38,233 nucleotides of DNA from Agrococcus sp. HG114 (GCF_024723325.1 NZ_JANQCH010000007.1:1-38233); one strand, 5' to 3'. Shown: positions 23,604 to 33,251, numbered from the stretch's first letter. Numbers and translations are program-made. The notes: a model not told the origin generated them from the letters alone.

Positions 23604-25433
23604 ATGACTGACGAGATCTACGAAACACCATCCACTACACCGAACTTCCAGACCGAGCTGGCAGCGCAGCTTGCCGATCTGATTCCCGAGGCCATCGCCG
23701 ACGGCAAGGTGGATGTCGAGAAGCTCGAGGAACTGCTCGACGGTGACGTGGCCGACAGCAGCGAACGGTTCGGACTCTTCTGGCCCGGCAAGAAGCGAGC
23801 CCTCCGTGCGGCGCAGGAGCCGACCACAGCAACGCTGAAGCCCGACTTCGAGAACTCGAAGGACTGGGACACGACGCAGAACGTCTTCATCGAGGGCGAC
23901 AACCTTGAAGTGCTCAAGATCCTGCAGAAGCACTACCACGCGAAGATCAAGATGATCTACATCGACCCTCCGTACAACACCGGCAAAGACTTCGTCTACC
24001 CGGACAACTACAAGGAGGGCCTCGACACCTACCTCGAGTGGACGCGCCAGGTCAACGAGGAGGGCAAGAAGGTCACGACGAACGCCGAGACCGAAGGCCG
24101 CTATCACTCCAACTGGCTCAACATGATGTATCCGCGCCTCAAGCTCGCGCGCAACCTGCTCGCCGATGACGGGGTAATCTTCGTTTCGATAGATGACAAT
24201 GAAGCGGCGCACTTGCGCAGACTATTGGATGAGGTTTTCGGTGAGGGAAACTTCGTTGCTGCTATCAACCACAAGTCGCGCGGATCCGTTTCGAATGACA
24301 AGATCATCTCTCCAAACCACAATACGATTTTCGTTTACGCGCGCCGTTTTGAGGATATCTATTCAAATCGCACGTCGATTGGACTCGATCCAGACTTGTC
24401 TGGATTCGAGACATCGGACGAGCGTGGTGCCTACAAATTAGTTCCGGTCGATGGGCCGGGTGGGGCTCGAAAAGGGAACCCATACTATGAGTTCTTGGGA
24501 GTCGAGGGATACTTCCGATACTCGCGCGAAACTATGCAAGAACTCTACGACGCAGGCGAGATAGTCAAGCGAGGCAACACGCTTCAGCGAAAATACTATC
24601 GAGAGAAGGCGGAGGCGAGTCGGAAGACCGACACCACATGGTGGGACGATGCCGGATATACGTCCAGCGCCACCTCGGCATTGAAGTCACTCATGGGCGG
24701 TGCCTATTTCGATAGCCCGAAGCCGATCAGTTTGATCGGTCGTATGCTCACCCAGTTTTCGGACAAGGACTCCTTGGTTCTGGACTTCTTCGCGGGATCA
24801 GGATCGACTGGCCACGCTGTAATGAAGCAGAATGCGCTCGACGGCGGTTCCAGACGGTTCGTTCTTGTGCAACTTCCAGAGCCCACCCCCGAGACTTCTG
24901 AAGCACGCAAAGCAGGTTTCGCAACAATTTCAGATGTGGCTCGAAGGCGCCTGGACCTCGCGGGCGATCAGATCAAAGCCGAGGTCACGGCTCAGTCGGT
25001 GGACTGCGGCTTCCGCTCCTACAAACTCTCGGACACAAACTTCGCCAAGTGGCGCGTTTCGAGTGATGTTGAGGAGGACGCACTGCAGGAGCACCTGCTC
25101 AGCCTGCGTGACAGTGCTACAGACGACGCGACTGCCGATGACCTGCTCACTGAGATCCTGCTGAAGCAGGGTTACTCGCTGACCGAGGCGGTTTCGCCTG
25201 CCGAGATTGATGGCCTTGACATTCGGCTTGTGCGGGATCGCGACGGTGACATCGCTGTCTTGGCGTACCTGAACGAGCACGTCAAGCCGACGCTCGAGCA
25301 GCTTCGTGCACTCGTTGACGAGTCTCCGACGCGGATCATCGTGCTCGAGGACGCGTTCCAGGGCGATGACGAACTCAAGACCAACCTGGCCCAGCTCGCA
25401 AAGAGCAAGGGCATTGAGCTCTGGGCGGCCTGA
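23604..25433 (+). CDS. mod: Type III-like DNA adenine methyltransferase (Mod)
   Basis: This is a 609-residue beta-class N6-adenine methyltransferase. The catalytic motif IV comes first (MIYIDPPYNTGKDF, Asp121 to Tyr124) and the AdoMet-binding motif I later (LVLDFFAGSGSTGHAV, Asp394 to Gly400), which defines the beta class used by EcoP15I-type Mod proteins. The target recognition domain must lie between, at about residues 195-390. That stretch is visibly poorer in GC and uses rare codons such as ATA and TTA, unlike the ends of the same gene. The C-terminal domain (after about 430) probably contacts Res. The stop is 2 bases before the res ATG. It should protect self DNA and supply sequence specificity to Res. 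Confidence 0.93.
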   Translation: MTDEIYETPSTTPNFQTELAAQLADLIPEAIADGKVDVEKLEELLDGDVADSSERFGLFWPGKKRALRAAQEPTTATLKPDFENSKDWDTTQNVFIEGDNLEVLKILQKHYHAKIKMIYIDPPYNTGKDFVYPDNYKEGLDTYLEWTRQVNEEGKKVTTNAETEGRYHSNWLNMMYPRLKLARNLLADDGVIFVSIDDNEAAHLRRLLDEVFGEGNFVAAINHKSRGSVSNDKIISPNHNTIFVYARRFEDIYSNRTSIGLDPDLSGFETSDERGAYKLVPVDGPGGARKGNPYYEFLGVEGYFRYSRETMQELYDAGEIVKRGNTLQRKYYREKAEASRKTDTTWWDDAGYTSSATSALKSLMGGAYFDSPKPISLIGRMLTQFSDKDSLVLDFFAGSGSTGHAVMKQNALDGGSRRFVLVQLPEPTPETSEARKAGFATISDVARRRLDLAGDQIKAEVTAQSVDCGFRSYKLSDTNFAKWRVSSDVEEDALQEHLLSLRDSATDDATADDLLTEILLKQGYSLTEAVSPAEIDGLDIRLVRDRDGDIAVLAYLNEHVKPTLEQLRALVDESPTRIIVLEDAFQGDDELKTNLAQLAKSKGIELWAA

Positions 25434-25435
25434 GT

Positions 25436-28432
25436 ATGAAAAACGGCACAGCGAGCGGTTCAGGATTCCAGTTCGACGCCAGTCAGCCGTATCAGCTGGA
25501 TGCGATCGCGTCCGTGGTTGACCTGGTCGACGGGCAGCCGAAGGATGCGGAGAAGCTGGTCACGACCCTGCGTGGTGCGGCGGCGCTGCCCGACTCAGAT
25601 CAGTCGGTGCTTGACATCGACCTGACGCAGGAGGTCGGCGCAGTCGGCAACAGCCTGGTGCTCGATCGTGACCTGATCCTCGCGAACCTGCAGCGTGTGC
25701 AGGATCGCAACGGCCTTGAGGTTGCGTCGGCGCTTGCGGGCGACGCGCTCGACTTCGATATCGAGATGGAGACCGGTACGGGTAAGACCTACGTCTACCT
25801 GCGCACGATCTTCGATCTGGCCGTGCGGTACAACTTCACGAAGTTCGTGATCCTCGTGCCGAGCGTCGCGATTCGCGAGGGTGTCAGCACGAGCATCCGG
25901 CTCATGCGTGAGCACTTCGAGACCCTCTATAAGCCGCAGGGCATCACCTTCGATGCCTCCGTCTATAGCGGCAAGAGCGCCGAGGAGGTGCAGTCGTTCG
26001 CGACCTCGACCAACGTGCAGATCCTGATCATGACGATCGACTCGATCCGTGGCAATGCGAACACGCGCATCATCCACCAGACGCGCGACAAGCTGAACGG
26101 CCTGCGCCCGATCGACTATCTGAAGGCAACTCACCCCGTTGTCATCATGGACGAGCCGCAGAACATGGAGTCGCAGCTGTCGCAGTCGGCGGTCGGTGAA
26201 CTCGCCCCGGTCTTCACCCTGCGCTACAGCGCCACGCACAAGAAGCAGCGCAACGTCGTCTACCGGCTCGACCCGGTCGACGCCCACGATCTGGGTTTGG
26301 TGAAGCAGATCGTCGTGGCTGAGGTGGCCCAGCAGGGCGCGGACGCGACGCCGTATATCAAGCTGGTTGAGGTGCGGCGTGAGCCGTCGTGGTCGGCCCG
26401 GCTGGAGCTTTCCTGCCGCAAAGCCGATGGCTCGCTTGAGCGCCGGGTTGTGAGTGCGAAGCAGCATCAGGAGCTGTCGGATGCGCGCCTGACGAACAAT
26501 CCGATCTACGAGGGCTGGCGCATCAACGAGATGAGCATCGAGCCCGCCTACGTCGACCTCACCACCCACGGGTTCCTGTACGAGGGCGAGAGCACCGGTG
26601 CCTCGGCCGGCGCGATCTACAAGGAGATGATCCGTGAGACCGTTCGCGAGCACCTGCGCAAGGAATCGATGCTCCGGGCCAAGTGCATCAAGGTGCTCAG
26701 CCTCTTCTTCGTCGACAAGGTTGCCAGCTACCTGGGCGACGGCACGAACAACGATGATGCGAGCGGCGACTTCGTGCAGTGGTTCGACGAGGTGTTCGTC
26801 GAGGAGCGCGCGAAGTCTGCGCGCTACCAGGAGCTGCTGCCGCAGGCGCCGAGCGAACTTCGCCGGGCGTACTTCTCCCAGATCAAGCGCGGCAAGACAA
26901 CCACCTTCCAGGACTCGTCCGGCACCACCAAGGCCGATGACGACGCCTACGAACTGATCATGCAGCAGAAGGAACGCCTGCTCGACGAGAACGAGCCCGT
27001 GCGCTTCATCTTCAGCCACTCTGCCCTGCGCGAGGGCTGGGACAACCCGAACGTCTTCCAGATCTGCACCCTGCGCGAGATGGGTGCCGAGACCGAGCGG
27101 CGCCAGACCCTCGGCCGTGGACTGCGCCTCCCCGTCGCCAAGACCGCTGACGGCTACACCCGCGTGGCTGACCGGGGCGTCGCGACGCTGACGGTCGTGG
27201 CGAACGAGTCGTACACGAAGTTCGCGGACGCGCTCCAGCGTGAGTACAAGGACGCCGGTGTCGAGATCGGCCGGGTGCGCCGGGCCGAGTTCTCGAAGAT
27301 CCCGCTGCAGGACGAGAACGGTGCGCTCACCGATGACCAGTTCGGCTACCAGCGATCCGTCCTCGTGTGGGAGCACCTCAAGGACAAGGGCTTCCTCGAC
27401 AAGGACGGCGCGGTCACCTCGAAGTTTCAGCCGAACCAGCTCGGCTTCGACCTCGGCCTGCCCGTCGACTTCGTCTGGGCTGAGCCGATCATCATCGAGC
27501 TGGTTGAACGCGCAAACATCGGCAAGTACGTCAAGCCGGTCAGCAAGCGTCAGCCGCGCGTGCTTAACAAGCAGCTCTACTCGACACCGGAGTTTGAGGA
27601 GTTCTGGGAGACGATCAGCCAGAAGACCACCTACCGCGTCAAGGTCGAGCGTAAGGATCTGATCGAGAACGCCATCCGGGCGATCCGTGAAGCGCCGAAG
27701 ATCGACGCGCTGCGTATCCAGGTCACCCGCGCCGGAGTCAAGGTGCTGAGAGGCGGAGCCAAGGGTGAAGAACTCGGCACCCGCTCGGCCGACCTCAAGG
27801 GCAGCTACGACCTGCCCGACATCATCACGGAACTCCAGGAGGCGACCTCCCTCACTCGCAAGACCATCGTCGACATCCTGATCGGCAGCGAGCGGCTGGG
27901 AGAGTTCATCGGCAACCCGAACGACTTCATCGCGATGACCAAACGCGCGCTGCAGAGCGAGTTGGCAAAGATCGTGGTCGAGGGCATCCAATACGAGCGG
28001 ATCGCTGGCTCGGTCTACGAGCTTCGCGAGCTGCAGCGGGACGGCGAGGAGGAGAAGGAGCGCTTCCTCGACCAGATGTACAAGGTGCAGCACACCCAGA
28101 AGACCGACTTCGACTACGTCGTCTTCGATTCCGATGTCGAGCGCCAATTCGCGGAGCTGCTCGACTCTCGCGAGGACATCAAGCTGTTCATGAAGCTGCC
28201 CGCGAAGTTCAAGATCGACACCCCAGTCGGCCCGTACAACCCCGACTGGGCGATCATCAAGCAGGAGGACGGCGAAGACCGGATCTACATGATCCGCGAG
28301 ACGAAGAGCGCGCTCGACGACTCGAAGCTCCGCCCAACAGAACTCGCCAAGATCAAGTCCGCCAAACGCCACTTCGAAGCCATCGGCATTGACGACTACG
28401 CGCGGGCGGCACCGGGGGCGTGGAGGCTATGA
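25436..28432 (+). CDS. res: Type III restriction enzyme Res subunit (helicase-endonuclease)
   Basis: Res is a 998-residue superfamily 2 helicase-nuclease that cleaves DNA together with Mod. Motif I is METGTGKTYVYLRT (Lys117). Motif II is VVIMDEPQNME (Asp239, Glu240); this DEPQ form is typical of type III Res. Motif III is LRYSATHKKQ and motif VI QTLGRGLRLPV. The C-terminal PD-(D/E)xK nuclease is intact: Asp937 in YNPDWAII and Glu955/Lys957 in IRETKSAL. The start lies 2 bases after the mod stop and the end overlaps the next gene (ATGA), so mod, res and the OLD gene form one operon. Length matches EcoP15I Res (about 970). The restriction activity should be functional. Confidence 0.95.
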   Translation: MKNGTASGSGFQFDASQPYQLDAIASVVDLVDGQPKDAEKLVTTLRGAAALPDSDQSVLDIDLTQEVGAVGNSLVLDRDLILANLQRVQDRNGLEVASALAGDALDFDIEMETGTGKTYVYLRTIFDLAVRYNFTKFVILVPSVAIREGVSTSIRLMREHFETLYKPQGITFDASVYSGKSAEEVQSFATSTNVQILIMTIDSIRGNANTRIIHQTRDKLNGLRPIDYLKATHPVVIMDEPQNMESQLSQSAVGELAPVFTLRYSATHKKQRNVVYRLDPVDAHDLGLVKQIVVAEVAQQGADATPYIKLVEVRREPSWSARLELSCRKADGSLERRVVSAKQHQELSDARLTNNPIYEGWRINEMSIEPAYVDLTTHGFLYEGESTGASAGAIYKEMIRETVREHLRKESMLRAKCIKVLSLFFVDKVASYLGDGTNNDDASGDFVQWFDEVFVEERAKSARYQELLPQAPSELRRAYFSQIKRGKTTTFQDSSGTTKADDDAYELIMQQKERLLDENEPVRFIFSHSALREGWDNPNVFQICTLREMGAETERRQTLGRGLRLPVAKTADGYTRVADRGVATLTVVANESYTKFADALQREYKDAGVEIGRVRRAEFSKIPLQDENGALTDDQFGYQRSVLVWEHLKDKGFLDKDGAVTSKFQPNQLGFDLGLPVDFVWAEPIIIELVERANIGKYVKPVSKRQPRVLNKQLYSTPEFEEFWETISQKTTYRVKVERKDLIENAIRAIREAPKIDALRIQVTRAGVKVLRGGAKGEELGTRSADLKGSYDLPDIITELQEATSLTRKTIVDILIGSERLGEFIGNPNDFIAMTKRALQSELAKIVVEGIQYERIAGSVYELRELQRDGEEEKERFLDQMYKVQHTQKTDFDYVVFDSDVERQFAELLDSREDIKLFMKLPAKFKIDTPVGPYNPDWAIIKQEDGEDRIYMIRETKSALDDSKLRPTELAKIKSAKRHFEAIGIDDYARAAPGAWRL

Positions 28433-30408
28433 GGCTCATCTCTGCTCACGTCCAGGGCTACGGCCGGATCGTCGATTCCAAGATCAACTTGGATGCGAAG
28501 GTCATCGCTATCGTGGGGCCGAATGAGGCAGGCAAGACCACCCTGCTCAAGGCGCTCGCTCACGTCGATGGCGAGACCGCCGTGCCGGTACCTCAGCGTT
28601 CGCGAGCTACCGAAGTAACCGATCAGACCCGTGTGACGACCTTCGACTACGTCGTGGAGGAGGAAGATTGCACTGCCCTTGCGGATCTCGACTTGCACGA
28701 GCAGCCGACTCGCGCCCACGTTGCACGCTCCGCTTCCGGAGACAAGCTCATCGTCGACCTGCTTCCAGCGCCTCGAAAGTCCGTGCGGCCACTCCAAGAT
28801 GCACTCGACACTCTTAAGGCAGCAGCCGTCAAAGAAGACCTTGATGACTGGATCGATCCGAACACTACGTATGCCGATCCGGGGTCTGACGATCCGCATG
28901 ATTACCGGGCGGAGCTCAGCTCCGTGGTCGAGGCTGTCGAGGCTGCCGTCGCGGAGGTCGGAAGTGATCTTCCTGCCGAAGCAGTTCAGACTGCGCAATC
29001 CCTCCGGGGTGTCACGCTTGCTGACGACGTCGATGCGGAGTCGCTGCGTGCGGCCTTCGATGCGATCATCGCGTGGTCTGAGCGAGAAGACCCCGCTCCA
29101 GCCGCTCGCGACCGCATCTGGAGGCGCACGCCGGACTTCATCCTCTTCGACGAGGCCGATCGCTCATTTCAATCCGCGTACACGTTCGACGACGCGCTGA
29201 TCAACGACACCCCAGTCGCGCTTGCGAACCTTGCGGGCACAGCGTCACTCGACCTCGCAGAGCTTCTCCAGTTCGTTCGAACAGGAGACATTGCGCGTCG
29301 ACGAACGGCGATCGTCCAGGCCAACAGGCGGATGGACGCCATCTTCGACGAAGCGCGGAAACAGTCGAAGCTGGCTGTCCACTTTGAGCTTGACGGTGAT
29401 CAGCTTCGCATCGAGCTCATGGAGGACGGCGACAACATCACAGTCTTCGACGAGCGCAGTGCCGGCCTCCGAATGTTCGTCGCACTGATCGCCTTCCTGA
29501 AGGTTCATGGTTCGGAGCGTGCGCCGATCTTGCTCATCGACGAGGCAGAGAACCATCTCCACATCGATGCGCAAGCGGATCTGGTCAATATGTTCGTCAC
29601 GCAGGAGCACGCGATCAAGGTCATCTACACGACCCACAGTCCTGCGTGCCTTCCGCCCGACCTTGGCACTGGGATTCGTGTTGTCGTACCGCGTCACGAC
29701 AACTTCCAAGTGAGCGACGTGAAGAACAGCTTCTGGCAAGGTGCAGCAGGCTACTCGCCTCTGATGCTTGCTATGGGTGCAGCGGCCGCTGCCTTCACAC
29801 CCGCTCGCTACGTCGTCCTGGCCGAGGGGGCCACCGAGATGATCCTTCTACCTACGCTGATACGTTCCGCAACTGGACAGACGGATCTGCCTTATCAAGT
29901 GGCCCCAGGACTGTCCGAAGTCCCGAACGACTTCCTGCCAAAACTCGACCTCGAGGCTGCCCATGTCGCATACCTCGTCGACGGTGATGATGGCGGGGTG
30001 AAGCTGAAGACTGCCCTCACAGATGCAAGCGTGCCAGAGAGCCTGATCACTGAGCTGGGATTGCCGGGGATCGAGAACGCCCTCGAGCCAGACGCCTACA
30101 GGGCTGCGATCTCGGCGCTGCTTCCTGAGTGCAATCCAGGAGTCACCGCGAGCGATCTTCCAGAAGTGCCACCGATCGCAGCAGAGACGGGCGCTTCGGC
30201 TGCGAAGTGGATGTACGACTGGATCAAGAGCGTCGGGCTAAAGGCTCCGTCTAAGGTGGCGGTCGCGAATTGGTTGGTCGAGAATGACCGATCAACGCCG
30301 AGCGCTGAAGGGTCGGCGGTGTTGGTGTCGCTCCACGCGAACCTGGTGCGGGCGCTCGGGATAGAAAACGACGAGAGTCTGGCGAAGCTAGGAAAGGCAA
30401 GTCGATAG
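28429..30408 (+). CDS. OLD-family ATPase with TOPRIM nuclease domain
   Basis: This 659-residue protein combines an ABC/SMC-type ATPase and a TOPRIM nuclease, as in the phage P2 OLD protein and the GajA subunit of Gabija. Walker A is IVGPNEAGKTTLLKAL (Lys36). The signature-like ERSAGLRMFVALIAFL precedes Walker B ILLIDEAENHLHIDAQ (Asp371, Glu372), and the H-loop is VIYTTHSPACLPPD. The TOPRIM domain has Glu466 in VVLAEGATEMILLP and the acidic cluster Asp518-x-Asp520 in YLVDGDDGGV. ATG 28429 is chosen for its overlap with the res stop; a GTG at 28420 is possible. No UvrD-like GajB or AriB gene is adjacent, so it is neither standard Gabija nor PARIS. GC is about 57%. Confidence 0.9.
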   Translation: MRLISAHVQGYGRIVDSKINLDAKVIAIVGPNEAGKTTLLKALAHVDGETAVPVPQRSRATEVTDQTRVTTFDYVVEEEDCTALADLDLHEQPTRAHVARSASGDKLIVDLLPAPRKSVRPLQDALDTLKAAAVKEDLDDWIDPNTTYADPGSDDPHDYRAELSSVVEAVEAAVAEVGSDLPAEAVQTAQSLRGVTLADDVDAESLRAAFDAIIAWSEREDPAPAARDRIWRRTPDFILFDEADRSFQSAYTFDDALINDTPVALANLAGTASLDLAELLQFVRTGDIARRRTAIVQANRRMDAIFDEARKQSKLAVHFELDGDQLRIELMEDGDNITVFDERSAGLRMFVALIAFLKVHGSERAPILLIDEAENHLHIDAQADLVNMFVTQEHAIKVIYTTHSPACLPPDLGTGIRVVVPRHDNFQVSDVKNSFWQGAAGYSPLMLAMGAAAAAFTPARYVVLAEGATEMILLPTLIRSATGQTDLPYQVAPGLSEVPNDFLPKLDLEAAHVAYLVDGDDGGVKLKTALTDASVPESLITELGLPGIENALEPDAYRAAISALLPECNPGVTASDLPEVPPIAAETGASAAKWMYDWIKSVGLKAPSKVAVANWLVENDRSTPSAEGSAVLVSLHANLVRALGIENDESLAKLGKASR

Positions 30409-30410
30409 TC

Positions 30411-33251
30411 ATGGCAAACGAGTCCACTAGAGCCATCGAGTTGGCTGACAATGGCGGTCACTTCTATCGTGCTGACTTCCAAGTCCATACCCCGCGTGAC
30501 ACCCAGTGGGACGGGGATCGCCCCACCGCTTCTGAGCGCGACACGTGGGCTGCGACATTCGTTTCTGCTGCGCGTTCGCAGGGTCTCAACGCGGTTGCCA
30601 TCTCTGATCACCACGACTTCGCGTTCTTCCCGTTTATCAAGCGCGCTGCAGCCGCAGAGCGGTTAGCGGACGGCACACCGGTGCCTGTTCGCGAGCAACT
30701 GACAGTGTTTCCTGCGCTCGAGCTGACGTTGAGCGTTCCGTGTCAGGCGATTCTCATTCTCGACGCAGACTTCCCAGAAGGCCGCCTCAATGACGTCTTG
30801 AAGGCCCTTCATTTTGACCCAATTGATGCAGCCCTCGATGTTCTCCCTCAGACAACGGTCTTGCCGGACTCAGGCGATCTCAACGACATCCACGCGAAGC
30901 TTGACAAGAATGATTGGCTCCGAGGGAGGTATATCCTCCTTCCGAACGTCACGCCGAACGGTCATAAGACTCTGTTGCGGGAATCCTTCCAGGCCAAGTA
31001 TCGGGACATGGTTGCTGTCGGGGGATACCTCGACAAGCCCATCACGGAGCTGGACCGCCAGAAGTACGCCGGCGAGAAGCGGATTCTCGATGGCGGCGAC
31101 GGCAACTGGGGATCGAAGCGTCTTGCATTGTTCCAGACTTCCGACGCGCGCAAAGCCGACTTCTCCACGCTTGGTGAGCACGCGACATGGGTGAAGTGGG
31201 CGAAGCCAACTGCTGAGGCAATCCGTCAGGCATGTCTGGCGCAGGAGTCTCGAATCTCCCACAGCTCTCCGGCGATACCGAACGTCTGGGTTTCGCGCGT
31301 TGTGGTGTCGAACAGCAAGTTCATGGGTCGCGTAGACGTCGCACTCAACCCGCAATACACAGCTCTCATAGGTGGACGAGGCACCGGCAAATCGACGGTG
31401 CTTGACTACCTCCGTTGGGCCTTGTGCGACCAGCCTGCTCGGGCAACCGAGGATGACGAGGTTGCAGATCCCCGAGTGCGTCAGCGCAAACTCATCGACG
31501 CGACGCTCAAGCCTTACGACGCGCACGTAGAAGTGCACTGCGTAATCAACGGGATCGCCCACGTTGTGCGCAGACACGCTGGCGACGGGACGATTCAACT
31601 CAAGGTAGGTGGCGGTCAGTTCGAGAAGGTGACTGAAGCCGCCATCCAGAGTGTCCTTCCAATCCAGGCATACAGTCAGAAGCAACTGAGTAGCGTCTCC
31701 ATACGAGTCGATGAACTGTTGCGATTCGTCACATCGCCGATCCAGCGGCAGCTCGAAGAGATCGACCGCAAACGACAAGAAGTGGCCGGCCGACTTCGCG
31801 AGAACTACGGCACCCTCCAGCGGTATCGGAACCTGTCTGCCGAGATTGAGCGTGGCGATTTGCGCATCCGGTCGTGGGCCGAACAGGCGCAGTCGCTGCG
31901 CGATGGCCTTGCGGGGATTTCTGAGGAGGATCGAAAAGTCCTCGACGGGAAGGCCGGGCATGACGATTTGCGCTCAGCCCAGACCCGCTGGCTCCGGCAC
32001 ATCGAGGTTACACAGGAGAATCTCGCTTCTCTGGTTGAATCGCTGGACTCATCGCTAGAGGATCTTGAACTCCCAGCCTCCGCTCCAGCCAGCCTCACTG
32101 CAGAAGCCAACGCATTGCTTACTACGGCCCGTGATGCACTGGTCGGTCTGCGATCGGCGGTCAGTAGGCTGGAAACTGACTTCAATGCGCTCTCTGCGGA
32201 AGGTGGCGCGGTCGCTACGACCGCTGAAACCCTGTCGGTCAAGCTGACCGAATACGACGGGGCGTATCGGGCCGTGAAGGAACGGTCTTCGGCGCACGAA
32301 GCCAAGCTGGCAGAACTCGCCAGCCTAGAGGAGCAGCAACGCAAGGCTCGCGAGCTTGTGCAGCGTCAGCGAACCGATCGCGACGCGCTCGGCAAGCCGG
32401 GCGACAAGCACAAGGAGTTCCGCGCCGAGCTGACCGCCGCAAGGAAAGAACGGACGAGCGCACTGCGAGCTGAGTGCGAAGCGCTCGCAGCCTCGTCGGA
32501 CGGAATGATCCGTGCGACGTTGTCGACGGACCGTGGATTCGATGGCGCGCAGATCAAGTTCAAGGCGCTGATCGCGGGCTCAAACGTACGGGCCAGCAAG
32601 GTCGACGCCTTCTTCGAAGAGCTCGCGAAGGAGTCGGATTCCGCAGCGACCTGGGAGACTGTGCTCGAAGAGCTCGAGTCGCTAACCCTACTCGAACCGG
32701 ATGCCGATATCAGCTCGGAACAAACTCCGGTGCTGACCAGACTAGGCCTCACAGTCGCCGACCAGAAGAGAATCGTCCCGAAGCTCACGCCCGATGGCTG
32801 GCTCGATCTGTCGCTCGCAGAGTTGTCCGACTTCCCCGAGTTCGAGTACCGGGCAAAGGAGAGCGAGTACATCCCGTTCGACTCTGCTTCAGCCGGACAG
32901 CAGGCCTCCGCTCTGCTCGGCACGCTGCTTTCTCAGAGTGGTACACCGCTGATCATCGATCAGCCGGAGGATGATCTCGATAGTGACACCGTGCAGCAGA
33001 TCGTCTCCAAGATCTGGCGATCTAAGAATCGGCGACAACTGATCTTCTCCAGCCACAACGCGAACCTGGTCGTCAACGGGGATGCCGACTTGGTGCTGGT
33101 ATGCGCCTACCTGACCGCGGGGGACCAGTCGGCGGGGCACATCAAGGAGCAGGGCGCCATAGATGTTGCCGCAGTGCGCGACGAGATTACGTCAGTAATG
33201 GAGGGTGGAGAGCGGGCCTTCCGCCTCCGCAAAGAGAAGTACGGCTTCTGA
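30411..33251 (+). CDS. PHP-domain plus SMC-like ATPase (TrlF-type)
   Basis: This 946-residue fusion starts with a PHP-type metallo-phosphoesterase domain: FQVHTPRD (His26), AISDHHDF (Asp66, His67, His68) and FPALELTL (Glu104). The first His of the usual HxH is Gln. An SMC/RecF-like ATPase follows, with Walker A IGGRGTGKSTVLDYL (Lys327), a coiled coil of about 270 residues (roughly 430-700), signature SAGQQASALLGTLL, Walker B PLIIDQPEDDLDSDTV (Asp850) and H-loop LIFSSHNANLVV. From memory, such proteins are annotated as TrlF-family AAA-like ATPases and occur near restriction systems. It starts 2 bases after the OLD stop and closes the operon. It may be an ATP-gated nuclease or a sensor of modified or broken DNA; the function is inferred. 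Confidence 0.88.
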   Translation: MANESTRAIELADNGGHFYRADFQVHTPRDTQWDGDRPTASERDTWAATFVSAARSQGLNAVAISDHHDFAFFPFIKRAAAAERLADGTPVPVREQLTVFPALELTLSVPCQAILILDADFPEGRLNDVLKALHFDPIDAALDVLPQTTVLPDSGDLNDIHAKLDKNDWLRGRYILLPNVTPNGHKTLLRESFQAKYRDMVAVGGYLDKPITELDRQKYAGEKRILDGGDGNWGSKRLALFQTSDARKADFSTLGEHATWVKWAKPTAEAIRQACLAQESRISHSSPAIPNVWVSRVVVSNSKFMGRVDVALNPQYTALIGGRGTGKSTVLDYLRWALCDQPARATEDDEVADPRVRQRKLIDATLKPYDAHVEVHCVINGIAHVVRRHAGDGTIQLKVGGGQFEKVTEAAIQSVLPIQAYSQKQLSSVSIRVDELLRFVTSPIQRQLEEIDRKRQEVAGRLRENYGTLQRYRNLSAEIERGDLRIRSWAEQAQSLRDGLAGISEEDRKVLDGKAGHDDLRSAQTRWLRHIEVTQENLASLVESLDSSLEDLELPASAPASLTAEANALLTTARDALVGLRSAVSRLETDFNALSAEGGAVATTAETLSVKLTEYDGAYRAVKERSSAHEAKLAELASLEEQQRKARELVQRQRTDRDALGKPGDKHKEFRAELTAARKERTSALRAECEALAASSDGMIRATLSTDRGFDGAQIKFKALIAGSNVRASKVDAFFEELAKESDSAATWETVLEELESLTLLEPDADISSEQTPVLTRLGLTVADQKRIVPKLTPDGWLDLSLAELSDFPEFEYRAKESEYIPFDSASAGQQASALLGTLLSQSGTPLIIDQPEDDLDSDTVQQIVSKIWRSKNRRQLIFSSHNANLVVNGDADLVLVCAYLTAGDQSAGHIKEQGAIDVAAVRDEITSVMEGGERAFRLRKEKYGF

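Noticed and set aside
30870-31961. Minus-strand frame of 363 codons opposite the PHP-SMC gene
   Set aside because: No recognisable domain, and it lies fully antisense to a conserved ATPase with intact motifs.
20649-33251. DISARM, BREX, Druantia, or standard Gabija/PARIS
   Set aside because: No DUF1998 or PLD (DrmB, DrmC) genes, no PglZ or BrxC, no DruE-type giant helicase, no UvrD-like GajB and no AriB partner are present. Only single components are shared.
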